From Hydractinia symbiolongicarpus (Eukaryota; Cnidaria; Hydrozoa; Anthoathecata; Hydractiniidae), in the NCBI RefSeq assembly GCF_029227915.1, contig NC_079881.1:12003501-12067500 (forward strand): DNA of 64,000 nt, in the 5' to 3' direction. Positions 22,701 through 32,803 of this stretch are shown here, piece by piece. Numbering within the stretch: the first letter of the stretch is position 1; each line of letters opens with the position of its first letter. Below the pieces are notes generated by a model. That model saw only the letters and a list, made by a program, of their open reading frames with translations. It was not told the origin of the DNA and made no database searches. Made by a program: the position numbers and the translations under genes.

Positions 22701-25700
22701 CAACAGCTTAGTCATACACATATTGCGAGTTTAACATGCCTGTCCGCAAAAGCCGTGTCCCGTGGCGGAAACACGGAATTTTTAAAATGCGCACCAATAC
22801 CAATTGCGATATATTTTTGCCGATTTTGTTTTCACCGCTCGCGCGTAGTATACTAATCATGACGCCTGATTCTTAAAAAAAACAATTCAAGATTTTCGCG
22901 ACTAAAAAGAATCAAAGATTTTCGCTTCGCGGCTAAATGAACGAAAGCCATTTTGATTCTTAAAAAAACAATCCAAGATTTTCGCGGCTGAATGAGGCCA
23001 TTGTGATTTTAAAAATGGTCGTGTATGGTCAGGCTATGAGGTTTGTTTGACTTTTTTATCTTCTGAAAGCTTTATATTTTTGTAATATTTGTTTTCTGTG
23101 TGTTAGCTAGGTTAGCAGTTAGCTAGGTAGCTACATCTTTTACATATTTTACAGAAACCTTATTCTGCAAATAAAATGGCTGAGCGATTGTTTAAGCTGG
23201 ACGGATAACGACAGGCTGTTACTTGTGTTTTTATTTAAACCAAAGTTGCAATAAAGTTTATTTTGGAACTCTGTTTAACTGTACTAAGCGCTTAGCCCAG
23301 TGTTAACAACAGACTGTTTTTTTTAAAAAAACAGTCTGTCACACCTATGGGCATGTGGGATGACCTGTACTAAGGGGTTAGCCCACTGTAATAGGCTGTT
23401 TCTTGTGTTTTTATTTAAAAAGAATTAATGAGAAAGTTTTTTTCAAAAGGGTATTGTCCCTATACTCCTGTTCAACTCTGTTTAACTGTACTAAGCGCTT
23501 AGCCCGATGTCACAATTAATTTTTTAACTTTTACAAAAACTTATTCTGCAAAATAAAATAATATTGACCAAATGTTTTTGCTATGACGGAATCACAACGG
23601 TTGCAAACTGTGTTTTTACTTCAGCGGGAAAGTTATTTTTTGAAAAGTATGTTACAGTCGCAACACTACAATGGTGTATGCGCTTCACTTGATTTACGAC
23701 ATACTGCATACCTGACTAAATGACCGTGTCGCACAGTTTGCAGTTCGGCTAGTCTATATTATAATACCCGTATAAGTCTGTCTGTCACGCAAAATGGTAG
23801 CTTAGCTGCGCAAGGAGCGAAACGCACACAATGCGGTATAAAAAGGACAGGCGAACCAGAGGCTTTTTCCAAGGTTAACGACTAGTTTAAACTTAATTAA
23901 TATGTGCATAACACAGAAATAGTATTATTAAAATAATATCATATCAATCGACTTCTTGCGTTTCTCGAACATTGGCAGACACAAAAACCGCACCAAGTTA
24001 CAAAATTTGCAAAAGAGTGCATGTGTTTGTGCATATTTTATCTTATAATAATTTTCTAAAAATTATTCACTCACCTGCTCTCTATCTGCCAAGATCTCAA
24101 AACCTTTCGTTCTCAAATTTAATGCAACGTTCACATCCTTCTTCGTATTGAAAGGGAGATTGGCAAGAAAATGACGATTGCATTCAAGTTCTCTTGCTTT
24201 CATCTTCTACAAGAGAAATGTTAGCTGAAAAAATTTCAATGGTAAACAATGACTTCAGCTTTTTTCATCTTCACGAAGAGAAGATGGTTTAAAACACTGT
24301 TTGCTTATGACTTTATTTAGTAATCTCGACGAAAAGAAAAGGTTAAGCTGCGGCTAAACTTAACACGTTATATTCATTGGATCGTTTTTTGCCTGCCTAA
24401 TTAGCCCTGTGCAAGGCAATAACTTTTGAGGTTCGGACATTCCACAGCTGGATCTTTATATGCCTTTGAAATGTTCAAAGTAGGTAGTGTTGTAGAAGTA
24501 GAAGGCTCAGATTATCATCGCCTGTTATTATTTAAAAGCTTTAGCAAGATGTTTAGCTAGGGTCTGTACGTAACTAGCTAAAATAACTTATAATTTGTGT
24601 AGAATAATAACCTCAGTTTTGTACAGGTTTTTTCATATCTAGCTGCATAGCTAACTAGCTATAGCTAGGTAGTAGCACCTAGTTAATATATTTTTAAAGC
24701 GTAATACTGGTATGGTTTCTCTGTTTTCCTAGCTAGGGAAGGTTTTGGCAATTTAGGTGTTGGCCACAACAGTTGCAGTAGGAGGTAGTGGCATTACTTT
24801 TTTTAGCTTCAATGATGGGCAGACATTGCAAATATTCTGTGTTCGGTTTCCCGGGACAGACTCTGTCAATAAAATTCGAATAATCTGATTTGACAGGTCA
24901 GTAAATTCTGTGTTGCTGTGTGCTAGGGGCGAGTACAACCAATTTTCGTATTCTTTACGGTGGACGCCACAAATATTTGTTGTAGATTTCAACCAGACTG
25001 ACCCTTTTTCATTCTAAATTTTGACATTGAGTTGGAAGGACAAAAGAAGGACAAAACAAGGCAGCATCAATCTGTAAAATAAGCCGCTATAATTTCAACT
25101 TAAATTGTGAGCAGAAAATAACCAATCATTGTACTTTCTTGTACTAAGAAAGGTTAATCAATAATTAGTTAAAAATTCTACTCAGTCAAAAATACAGTCA
25201 TTAAAAATAGTTTACTAGTAAAAAAAACTTTGGTTGGTATAAAGTATTAGTCACTGAGCTAAAACTTAGTCACTTATCACATCACTTTATTAAGAAAGGT
25301 ATTGGGAAGAGGGTGCAATACAACATCAGCTCACCATTGGGATTTTTCTACAGCAAATCATTAAGTTAGATTGTATGGACAAAACTTTCAAAGCAAACGC
25401 ATTTTAGTGCCAAACATATCATCCTGCTAACAAAAAAATAAGAGGCGCTAAAGACGAGTTTGATTTCTCGTGTTCTTGTTAGAAGTCTCTGCAGATGGTT
25501 TAAGAAGAATGTCTTTCTTGTTAAAATTTTAAAAAAGGGTTGATTTTTCATATGCACATTCTTGTACACAATTTCAAACTTTTGTCAAATCACTTCTAAG
25601 AATATTTCTCTAAGACAGCTCAGTTGTTTCAATTAAGGTGCATACAAAACCCCTCCGTTCAACTGTCTCAACTTGAAGGTACCTGAGTTCAAGCTAGAAA

Positions 25701-27850
25701 CTCGTCACAACTAAAATATCGAAGACTTAATCATGGTTTAAAAGAATTTATTAGAGTTAAAATATTTTACCTGGTTTTTAATCCACCAATTTAAAACTAA
25801 TGATACAAGCTCCACACAGATGTTGCAATTTTTTTTTATGAATCATGTATAAACAAAACATTTGCCATTTTAAAGTGTGGTGCACTCCAGTGATATAAGT
25901 GCTTGCTCACCCACTTACGCATGTTGTTGACTTTTATCTTACTGGTATGAACAGATAAAAATTAGATCGCTAATAGATTGGTGAGAAATGCATAAACAAT
26001 CCGGTTTTGACCCAGACTTCTTGCCTCGATTTAATTAACGAATCAGCACTCATCATATATGTATAAATCAATCAAAAAGCATTGAATTTTCTGTAGCAAC
26101 GATTATTTCGGCAGGTTAAACTTACTGCTCAGATAAGAAAAGTTGACAAAGGCCAATTTGGTTTGAAAGTGGTGAGGTGATGTTGAGTTCATTTCTGGCC
26201 ATTTTATTTCTTAGAAGCTTTTTATTTTTGTAATACTTGTTTATGTTAAGATAAACATATATTGTCACGTTTTCTATAGATATAAATCTTAAACACATTA
26301 ATTTGAAGATTTTGGCTACAAGCATATTTTTAAAGTGCATCCTAAAGCCAACCAGCTAGTCTTATTTATTATCCTATGCTTTTAATTTTTTATCAGTTTG
26401 GGGTAAGAGTTTTTTATCCTAGCTAACAGTATTTCCTTTGTATTGGGTTGTGCACAGTTAGCTCATTAACTAGCTACCTAGTAACACAGTTATTTATGCC
26501 TTAGCCTGCTTTTCAACACCCTGTCCCTGGCTAGTATTTAATAATTTAACACAATGAGAAAACGATTGAAACTAAATCTTGCATACAGGACCTCATTTCA
26601 TTAAGTAAAAAATCTTTGCAGATAAACCAGCCTGTCGAATTTGGAGTCAATACCATATCTATATCTTGAGAACAAGAGTGAGGGCAGAAAGACAAAAAAG
26701 TTACCAGCAGTGGAAAAAACATTAATTTACCTTAAAGGCTTCATCGTCATCCTGTTTGATGAATATGATCACCATTAGCCACACTTTTGACAAAACAGCT
26801 TTAGTTGCAAACACAGAACAGAATAATTTTATATTTTCACCCTGAATAAAAATATTGCAAAAAATAGAGACAAAACTGCCAACACGATTGCAGTTACATC
26901 AACGCTTTTCTTTCCAATAATAATACTTTCTAATAATAACAAGGCAGAAATATTCTGCTTGACTGTTTTCCGTTTTATCTCACTAATATGACTTTAACAA
27001 TCTTTATAACAAGCACTGTTTTTGTTACATATCGATATTCTTCCAGAAGTGTACAAGAATTCACGTATATCACTAATATGAATATTGAAAGTTTTAAAGG
27101 GTTTCTTCCATGCAAAACAACAAAATAATAACAACTTTTTGTGAATTGGCAAATAACTGAAGTATTCTAAAAATAATTTTTAACTTACAGCCTCTTCTTT
27201 ATTTACTCTCACATTTAAATCGCGATATTTGATAGCTATTGGAGAATAGTTGCTCATTGTGTTCAGCTTTACATATTCTCCATCAGCAAGCTCGGTATTA
27301 CTAACATTTATGTACATACGTGGACGCATGCTTCGTGCCCCTCTAATCCCTTTTGGAGGTATAGGTGGTGGTCTCATCTGTTCATCAAACTCATCATCAA
27401 ACTGTTGTGGAGTTAAAACAGGATCTCTAGTTGACATGTCTTTCCTTTCATTAAGTGGATTGTATTTTACAGGATCGTAAACATGATCAAGTATTGGAAA
27501 CTCATCTTCAGTGTTAATATCACAAGTTACTTTCTCAGGCTTCATAAACCTTACCAAAGTTTTATAAATTTTTTTGACATGTGCTGTTTTAAAAAGCAAG
27601 GTTAAGCTATCACTAAAATTTTCAGTGTCATTAATACTAAATTTAACAGCTTGGTAATTTGGACCCACAAGTGCATTAGCTCCAACTTCCTCGTTATGTG
27701 AATTAATATTTATTGTTAAACTTCTTAATGACTTTTTATGACGCAGTAAGTGTGAATGGAAATCTGTGACACATAGGAAACGAGAGGTAATATGCAAGAA
27801 ATTTGGTTCACAACCTTTATCTGCAACGTTTACGATTAAATATGAATATG
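13780..27850 (-). CDS. UNC5-like UPA plus death-domain protein, 3' five exons
   Basis: Minus-strand exons: 27850-27189, 26841-26731, 24206-24075, 14648-14496 and 14136-13780, all with AG acceptors and GT donors. The last four junctions are all phase 0. The first exon listed is a linker with an SH3-type PPPIPPK motif and tyrosines in DHVYDPV and DGEYVKLN contexts. The next three exons together resemble the UPA domain of UNC5 receptors: a segment like LFCSVFATKAVLSKVWL, then DDDEAFKKMK, then VNVALNLRTKGFEIL. The final exon has AFAFPLP followed by LLDIHDALGNDWKKFAAEVG, matching the UNC5 linker and death-domain start, and ends with a helix MRRKDLVDML. UPA and death domains mediate autoinhibition and apoptosis/NF-kB-type adaptor signalling. 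No ZU5 domain and no transmembrane segment are visible here, unlike UNC5. A copia element lies in the 9.4-kb intron 24074-14649. Confidence 0.82.
14649..16419. other. Intron sequence of the UPA-death-domain gene
   Basis: Part of the 9.4-kb intron 24074-14649. A splice-bounded open stretch near 15355-15280 (minus) was considered and not accepted. Simple TAGC-rich sequence occurs near 16070-16090. Nothing else is recognised. Confidence 0.5.
16420..17650 (+). repeat. Interspersed repeat R1, plus-oriented copy (about 1.2 kb)
   Basis: Homologous, in opposite orientation, to 58685-60190. Landmarks in both copies: CTCCTGTTC, AGATATTC, ACAGGATTTTTTATAT, TTGTCGAAGC, a 400-bp internal block bounded by inverted copies of AACTAATAATTAGCC and GGCTAATTATCAGTT (about 16600-16996), and a short coding-like tract near 17427-17640 (HMALICIFLI, then CAPSA-type residues before RVNF). 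An intron-like GT...TTTTCAG lies in the coding-like tract in both copies. This copy lacks the SINE and the hairpin found in the other, so it records the empty sites. The class is unknown; it is probably a non-autonomous DNA element with captured sequence. Confidence 0.75.
17651..18227. other. Intron sequence upstream of the copia insertion
   Basis: T-rich sequence. The 88-codon frame at 17902-18168 is low complexity and hydrophobic only because of poly-T content. Nothing is supported as a gene. Confidence 0.4.
18233..18446 (+). repeat. 5' LTR of the copia element
   Basis: 214 bp, TG...CA termini. It differs from the 3' LTR at a C/T in TGCGTTATT and at two bases in CCTACAGGTTA versus CCAACAGCTTA. 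Confidence 0.97.
18449..18460 (+). other. Primer-binding site (initiator tRNA-Met type)
   Basis: TGGTAGCAGAGG follows the 5' LTR after two bases. This is the usual copia primer-binding motif, complementary to an internal (half-molecule) stretch of initiator tRNA-Met. Confidence 0.8.
18488..19747 (+). CDS. Copia gag and protease start
   Basis: 419 codons from ATG. Residues 1-180 are a copia-type capsid region (WKKEVQIWQ...; YDSMVLQLKK). A CX2CX4HX4C zinc knuckle occupies residues 247-260 (CNICQSIYHWAVNC), preceded by a basic RGG/KRGR tract. The protease begins with VLDCGCTKTVCG near residue 298; it has DCG where most aspartic proteases have DSG or DTG, a variant seen in related animal copia elements. 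The frame ends at 19747 only because of a frameshift near 19685. The expected continuation (GHCCIPLNNN, then DHLLPQVAFV) is in the next frame until about 19795. Confidence 0.9.
   Translation: MSKSWVPPPSLNTESSYKDWKKEVQIWQALTELKAEKQGPAIFMGLKGKAKEAVLELEIEQISATTGVKAITDRLDKIYLKDENQTAYLAYETFEKFKRPSEMSMNDYLIEFERLYHKIQVHRMELPDRVLAYRILQSANLTPEQQQLARATINELRYDSMVLQLKKIFGDTVASSVSNDAVKIEPVLQASADSTEQNYFTKRGGYQRSRFKRGRAAAPNQKYGWRKTRSSNRVMNPPDEFGNISKCNICQSIYHWAVNCPHSYENQESEDVKKEESRSKVTSEMQSLVGETLSCAVLDCGCTKTVCGKNWYQCFIDNIGSDKLPEVYPGETRFKFGDSEAVCSIKRVILPVIIGSKEVNLETEVVPNEIPLLLSQTFMRKADAVLDFSNDTVWRMPSFKIYHHRSLLHTFKQQQNRLR
19787..20587 (+). CDS. Copia integrase, truncated at the scar
   Basis: Starts with an HHCC-type zinc-binding pre-integrase domain (HRQFCH, later CKVC). 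The catalytic core shows D in ALDLVQ, D in LADNGGEF and E in LCERHNG, the DDE triad of rve integrases. The frame matches gag but is separated from it by a frame-shifted 110-bp segment, so the ATG at 19787 is probably not a natural start. The C-terminal part, normally a linker before reverse transcriptase, is cut off at 20584 where foreign-context copia sequence begins. Confidence 0.9.
   Translation: MRGESEKSKKNKIVKLHRQFCHPSAEKLKSLIKASNSFLEDRSEIMKLIDNVSHSCKVCVKYRKTKPRSIVGLPMSSEFNQCVALDLVQLSQSLWFIHIIHTFTRFSSSKLRRTRDKGVITDIIFEIWLARFGQPRKFLADNGGEFINKVYEEMWEQFNIEFSTTAAESPWSNGLCERHNGIIKEMLSKIIEDMKCTPNRALFCAISAKNSLSNNNGFSPNQLVFGKNYDYPCILTDQLPAMNDTVSSNTVAHNLAVMHASRSRIF
20585..20725. other. Template-switch scar inside copia
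   Basis: 20585-20629 is an identical 45-bp direct copy of gag positions 18733-18777. 20632-20725 is an inverted copy (about one mismatch in 94) of 22188-22281, which spans the end of the RNase H frame and beyond. Reverse transcriptase coding resumes right after, at about 20727. Integrase C-terminal and linker sequence is replaced. The pattern is what strand transfer during reverse transcription, to gag and then to the opposite-polarity 3' end, would leave. Confidence 0.9.
20727..22233 (+). CDS. Copia reverse transcriptase and RNase H
   Basis: Open from the scar to a stop at 22233. There is no ATG at the start; the first codons read NDTEEVLLAIKPTIEDEV, typical of the RVT_2 entry region. Counting residues from the TTG at 20782, LDVKTTFLQG lies at 91-100 and the catalytic HVDDFLWGG near 176-184. 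RNase H has LYADASF with S-T-L-AAE-T-L downstream, and the frame ends with the copia-type IPTKHQLADVLTKQG. The domain appears intact and recently functional, although it cannot be translated from the native polyprotein in this copy. Confidence 0.93.
22513..22522 (+). other. Polypurine tract
   Basis: AGAGGGAGAT, preceded by AGAAAAGAAAAT, lies directly before the 3' LTR. This is the expected plus-strand primer. Confidence 0.8.
22523..22736 (+). repeat. 3' LTR of the copia element
   Basis: 214 bp, same ends as the 5' LTR, followed immediately by the TGCCT target duplication. Confidence 0.97.
22742..24074. repeat. Intron sequence with local duplications and a hairpin
   Basis: 22860-23010 has near-copies of TTCTTAAAAAAAACAATTC...AAGATTTTCGCG. 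23267-23302 and 23473-23508 share AACTCTGTTTAACTGTACTA followed by AGCGCTTAGCCC, with a third related copy (ACTAAGGGGTTAGCCC) near 23370. ACAGACTGTTTTTTT at about 23309 pairs with AAAAAAACAGTCTGT to form a strong hairpin ending near 23340. No coding sequence is recognised. Confidence 0.55.
24207..26730. other. Introns of the UPA-death-domain gene
   Basis: AT-rich sequence with many TAGCTA motifs near 24540-24690. The minus-strand frame 24753-24992 has some protein-like character (CGVHRKEYENWL, CNVC) but no clear splice boundaries in phase with the neighbouring exons, and is not called. Confidence 0.4.
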
Positions 27851-29519
27851 CTAAAAAAAAAGACAATATCTATATAACAACTGCAATAGATCTAAAGTAA
27901 CTAATAACAGATCATGGCCATATAAATATTGAAACACTATTTTAAATTCCAGCATTCAAGTACTCAAAAACGACACGCCTAAATTAATTTTGGTGTGCTA
28001 TCTTGCGTTTACCTCAGCTTTATCATAGTGTGCTAATGTAAAAGACACATCTATATCTGGCAATTATTCCATTGGAGAAAGTTACAACTGCAAGCTAATT
28101 CACAACACAAAAAAAATTGTTTCATATTTAATACTTCTAAATTGTAGAATGAGGAATAATCCTATTTTTGTTATATTATTTGTTTTTGTAATCTTGTTAA
28201 TCTAATGCTGGATTCTCCCAACCTGTTTTACTACGTAATATGTAAAAGAATTTTCACTCACGAAGGTTTTTTTAAAAATTTTTAGAATGTTAAGCCAATT
28301 AAAATTTAGATGGCATGCAACGACATGCTTCTAAATTCAACCTACATTGTTACGTAGGTTGAATTGTAGGTTGAATTTGTTTATCTCACGCAAACCACAG
28401 GAATGTGTTTGGTTTAGCCTTTCTTCGTCTCCGGAAAAAAAATGAACATATTTGTGGATCTTTTACGCGGAGTCAGCTCTGATGTGGTCATACGAGAAGT
28501 TCTGGGCATAGTTTTCAGTGCCCTGAGCTAACTTTCCAGAAACATTTTTACTTGCATTGACTGGCTAAATATCGTTTACTGTGAGGCCAGGTTTTGTTCT
28601 AAAGTTGACAAAAAACTTGAAGAAAGTGGAAAACACAGGACAGGTGAAGTGAGAATATACTCTATTTATATTTTTTTCTGTAGAGCTAGCAAGGTAATAA
28701 ATATTGTTAACATATATATTTTGTTAAACAAGTGAAATATTTTTTGTATTTTTTGATTAGTAGCTATAGCTACAGTACAGTCTGAACGTAATCTACCGCG
28801 TACACGCTAATATCACAACTTTGCGTGGAGGGCAGCAGTCGTTTGTCTTTAGTTATAAATAAATCTCTTAAGGGTTTTGCGAGTTTATATTTGCGTGTTT
28901 AAAAACAATGCTCTTGCGAAGAAATATCGGAGCAATTTCTTGTAATAGCGAAATGCATTGTGTAATTGTATTGATAAACTATTCCCTTAAATATTAGCGT
29001 GAAATAATTAATTGATAAAAATCTTTCGCAAAGTTTTATAATATTGCGTGAGAATGTATTGTTGATTTAATTACTTAAAAAGATTCCAGCGCGTTTAATT
29101 TAAGAAACATATGAGAAGCATTGTTCACAACTAATAAATGACTCGTTTTATTTTAGTAAAACAAATGGTGTAAAACAAATGGTGTATATTCTGAAATAAA
29201 TACAATATCTACATTTCTTGATGAAAAAATTTCCTTCTTAACAAACCACGTAAAATAATCCTTCCGCACACTTTTTTATTGAAACAAAAAAAATCTTCAA
29301 ATCATTCTTTTTTATAGCATTTTAACAAGTTTCGATTGGAAAATATTGTGATCGAAAGTTACAATATTTTTTCATCCTCTTTTAGACAACAAATAAATAT
29401 ATACAAAAATGGTTATGTATATGTAGTTAAACAAAACGTTCTGTGTCAATGAGGAAGTTTAAATTTAGGTGAGATGTTTTTTTAATTTGTTCACAATTAA
29501 AAAAGTAAATAGTTATTAT
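27851..29519. other. Large intron, first part; includes a 12-bp-stem hairpin
   Basis: At about 28331-28363, AATTCAACCTAC and its reverse complement flank an 8-base loop, and the right arm motif repeats once more just downstream. A splice-bounded segment at 28010-28088 (minus) was tested and rejected because of stops. Nothing else is recognised. Confidence 0.4.
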
Positions 29520-29815
29520 AAGTTAGTGTCCAGAAGCTCTCCCACCACGTTGTACAATGATAGGAAGGACTTTATATATGTAATCAGTGTATTTGTTACA
29601 TATTGCTATGGATACAGTTTGCCAAAATGTTGAATGGCTTCACATGTTTCCGAATATATTTTTTAATCTCCACCCACATCATCTCAATGGGGTAATGTCA
29701 GGGGATTCCGATGGAGTTGGCCAATATTTATACCTTTTTCCTTCATAAAATTTATCGCGTACTTCAAATTATGTTTAGGATCATTATCTACCTAGTGTTT
29801 GCGAACTATATCCAC
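29520..29815 (-). pseudogene. Tc1/mariner transposase C-terminal remnant
   Basis: On the minus strand, across shifting frames, this reads DNDPKH, FMKEKGIN, a WPTPSESPDITP-like segment (partly out of frame), and an end resembling KVLPxIIQRGGRASG. These are the last two catalytic blocks (DNDPKH, then SPDxNPIE) and the C-terminal tail of Tc1-family DDE transposases. Multiple stops and indels show it is long dead. It lies in an intron of the UPA-death-domain gene. Confidence 0.75.
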
Positions 29816-31265
29816 TAGCATACTTAGCTCTGCTATAGTTATAGCTAGCTAGATGTTGTTGACTTTTCGAGTTAACCAGCTATTGCTGGCTATAATGTGA
29901 AAGTAAATAAAAGAAAACAATCAGTGCTTGACTTGCAAACACAGAACACATGCAGAGCGTTGGTTGAACCCACTCACTGGTGTTAGTCAGAGGAGAAAAC
30001 TAACTAAGCGAACACTGCAAATTAGATGCACTGCTCCTAATTAGCAGAATAATCTAGCCTAATTAGGATAACAAATGTCTAACTAAGTTAACAAATTCAA
30101 AATTATGAAATCCTAATTTGGCGAACTACATCATTTGTTTTCCACAACTTTTAAAGATTACTTGGCTCAAATCACCTGCAGAAAATTGCTTAAATAGCTA
30201 AGTGAAAACAACCAATCTCTCCAATGCTTTTTCTAAATTGTGTACATAGCTAATACAGCCTTATATTTAGGAAGGTAAAATAATAGATTTAGTGCTTGTT
30301 TGAGGGCAACATTACAATAAAGTCCCAGATCCTCCATAGACATTTTTGTTGCTGTCGTTGTACGACAAACATTTTTATTAGCTAGCTAGCTGCTTTATAG
30401 CTTTTAGTTAAATTTGTGATTTTTAGTTTCAACAATAAATATGTTATCTTGAATAAAGTGCATTACTTTCCCTGTACCAAGAATGTTTACAAAACCTTGT
30501 TTTAATCATAGAGGTAGAATTAGAAACAGAAATCAACTGCGTATTAAAATTCTATTCCAATTGCTATTGTTTCAGCATCCCTTTGATATCCATGAGCAAT
30601 GCGCATTTCACAGGATTTTTACAAAAAAACATTACATCATGCAGCTGGCAATTTGTTTATATACAAGAAAAAAAATGTTGCAACGTGTATTGATTATCTC
30701 TTGCTACATTTGGAAATATGATGTGAAGTGGGAATAACACCAGAGAATCCTGCTGATTTATTTAGCTAAATTGAGAATCCTGCTGATTTATTTAGCTAAA
30801 TTTTAAAATGTGTATATATAGCTATATATTTACATTGTTTATAACTATAAACAAGTTTTGGTTTCCATCTGTTTTTTTTTGCCATTGCTCAGGCATTTTT
30901 CAGGTCGGAAAATGTCATGTGATACTTTTAAACCAGTTACAGATCCATATTTTTCAAAGTAGCTAATATGACTTGAGGAAACACAAGCTGTTCATCATGT
31001 CACCTTTTTATAAATAGGGGCTGAATTTTTCACAGATTCTTTGTTTTCTAACTTGAAACCTGACAAATGGTGTGCTTTTAGGAGAGTTTTTGCTATAGTT
31101 TAGCTTTACTTAAATTTAGATACTTGTAGTTCTTGTTTAATCGAAGCTTCTTTTGTGGGAGTTTGACCGTGAAACATCAGTTTTTTCCCTCAACCAACCT
31201 GGAAAAATTTTGTAAAAGCTGGAATATGTAGCATAAATACCTTATTCATAGATTTTTCTTTATTA
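29816..31265. other. Intron sequence, nothing recognised
   Basis: AT-rich sequence with scattered TAGCTAGC simple sequence (near 29840 and 30385). A 27-base segment containing GAGAATCCTGCTGATTTATT is duplicated in tandem at about 30743-30800. No gene is supported. Confidence 0.4.
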
Positions 31266-31460
31266 TTAGGGACTGTTTACACGTACCCGACATGAAACTC
31301 ATGCCGGCATGAAATTTCATGCCGGCATGAAAATTTTTTGGTTCACACAGAGCGTTCCTGCCGGCATGAAATGAGTTTCATTTCATGCCGGCATGAAATG
31401 AAAACCATTCTCAAATACATGCTGAATTATGAACTTTCATCCCACAGATTCATTTTAAAC

Positions 31461-32779
31461 ATGGCCTCCAACAAGAGACAGCTTGCGCTTTTTTCAGCCT
31501 TGAATGCAGTTCTCGTGAGTTCTTCAACGTTGTTACAACTACTAAGTATTTTGGTATTGAAATTTTTACAAGAACAGAGGAGGCTCAACAATTTGAGATA
31601 TCAAGCAGTTATGGAGAGAAATACAGCATTGTCGAGGTACAGACGTGCAAGGTTGAGGTAAATATTTATATTGTTTTGCTGTGGATTTTTATTATTCTTT
31701 TTCGTTTCCTGCACAACTACTCATTTTTTAGATATGTTAGAAGCAAGAGAAAATGCTGGATTAAACCTGGAAGAACTGATAAATGGTGGGATAACTTGCA
31801 CATTGTTGGTAACATGTGTGACGATACTTGGTTACAAAACTTCAGAATGACAAAACAACAATTTATGAAACTTGTCGAATTAATTAGACCTTACGCAAAG
31901 GAAAGGTCTTCACAAGTCCGCAAAGACGTAATTCCGCTAGAAAAACGACTAGCTATTACGCTTTATTACTTGAAGGACCAAGGTTCTCTTTTGATGATTG
32001 GCAATACATTTGGCATAGCAAAAAGTACGACAAGTGTTGTTGTACATGAAATATGTGGCATATTAGCGAAAGATATCGCTTCTTTGTTGATAAAATTCCC
32101 AGTGGAAAAGGCTGATGTGGAAAAGATTTCCAGTAACTTCCTAAAACGATTTGGATTCCCTCAGGTGATTGGTTGTGTTGATGGCACACACATCCCAATA
32201 AAACAACCCTCAGAAAACTCTCATGATTACTTTTCCTACAAGATGTATTACTCGATCAATTGTCAAGCAATATGCGATGCGAATGGACAATTCATGAATG
32301 TCGAAATTAAATGGCCAGGCAGTGTTCATGATGCTAGAGTTTTTGCTAACTGCACGGTTTAGGAAAAGTATCTTAATGGAGAGTTTAAATTATTTTACAA
32401 GGAGATCGTAGAGGATGGTGAATCCGTGCCACAGTTGCTTTTAGGAGATCCTGCATACCCTCTTTTACCACATGTGATGAAGGAGTTTGATCATTGCATA
32501 TCGAATGAACAAGTCATATTCAATCAAATGTTACGCTCCGCCCGTAACCAAATAGAATGCGCATTTGGAAGGCTTAAAGCTAGGTGGATACTAGCTTGTT
32601 TTGCATTACACAACTTTTGCGAAATCGAAAAGTCGTTTGTAGACCCGAAGGTCGTAGAGGAATTGGCATTGAAAGAACGCAGCCTTGTAAACACAGTTGA
32701 TAAACTTAACTCTTACACAACAACTTCAGGAACCAGGGTTAGGGATACTTTAGCAAACTATTTCAAAGAGTTTTTGTAA
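31461..32779 (+). pseudogene. Harbinger nuclease (HARBI1-like), broken
   Basis: Exon 1 31461-31657 and exon 2 31732-32779 join in phase across a GT...AG intron of 74 bp. The DDE nuclease domain is clear: D in GCVDGTHIPI, D in GSVHDARVF and E in [14 protein letters not shown]. Two lesions are visible. An in-frame TAG at 32360-32362 follows ARVFANCTV, with the correct frame continuing to the natural stop at 32779. An in-frame loss of roughly 20 codons also lies near 32585, where KARW runs straight into [12 protein letters not shown]; the family normally has a helix between these blocks. The first exon is a basic, Leu-rich N-terminus. Its product would lack the third catalytic residue unless the stop is read through. 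Confidence 0.9.
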
Positions 32780-32803
32780 ATTTTTATTTTCTTCAAGGTT
32801 GCA

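Larger units (their letters stand above)
18233..22736 (+). mobile_element. Ty1/copia LTR retrotransposon, 4504 bp, defective
   Basis: Two 214-bp LTRs (18233-18446 and 22523-22736) begin TGTTAATC and end TTTAACA, and are flanked by the 5-bp target duplication TGCCT (18228-18232 and 22737-22741). I count three differences between the LTRs, so insertion is fairly recent. Gene order gag, protease, integrase, reverse transcriptase, RNase H is copia-type. The coding region is broken by two compensating frameshifts near 19685-19795 and by a rearrangement at 20585-20725. It lies antisense within an intron of the UPA-death-domain gene. Confidence 0.97.

Noticed and set aside
24753-24992. Minus-strand frame with CGVHRKEYENWL and CNVC
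   Set aside because: No clear splice boundaries in phase with neighbours and no recognised domain; possibly an old element fragment.
28010-28088. Segment with excellent minus-strand splice sites upstream of the 27850 exon
   Set aside because: All three frames contain a stop, so it cannot be a coding exon of the UPA-death-domain gene; a noncoding exon remains possible.
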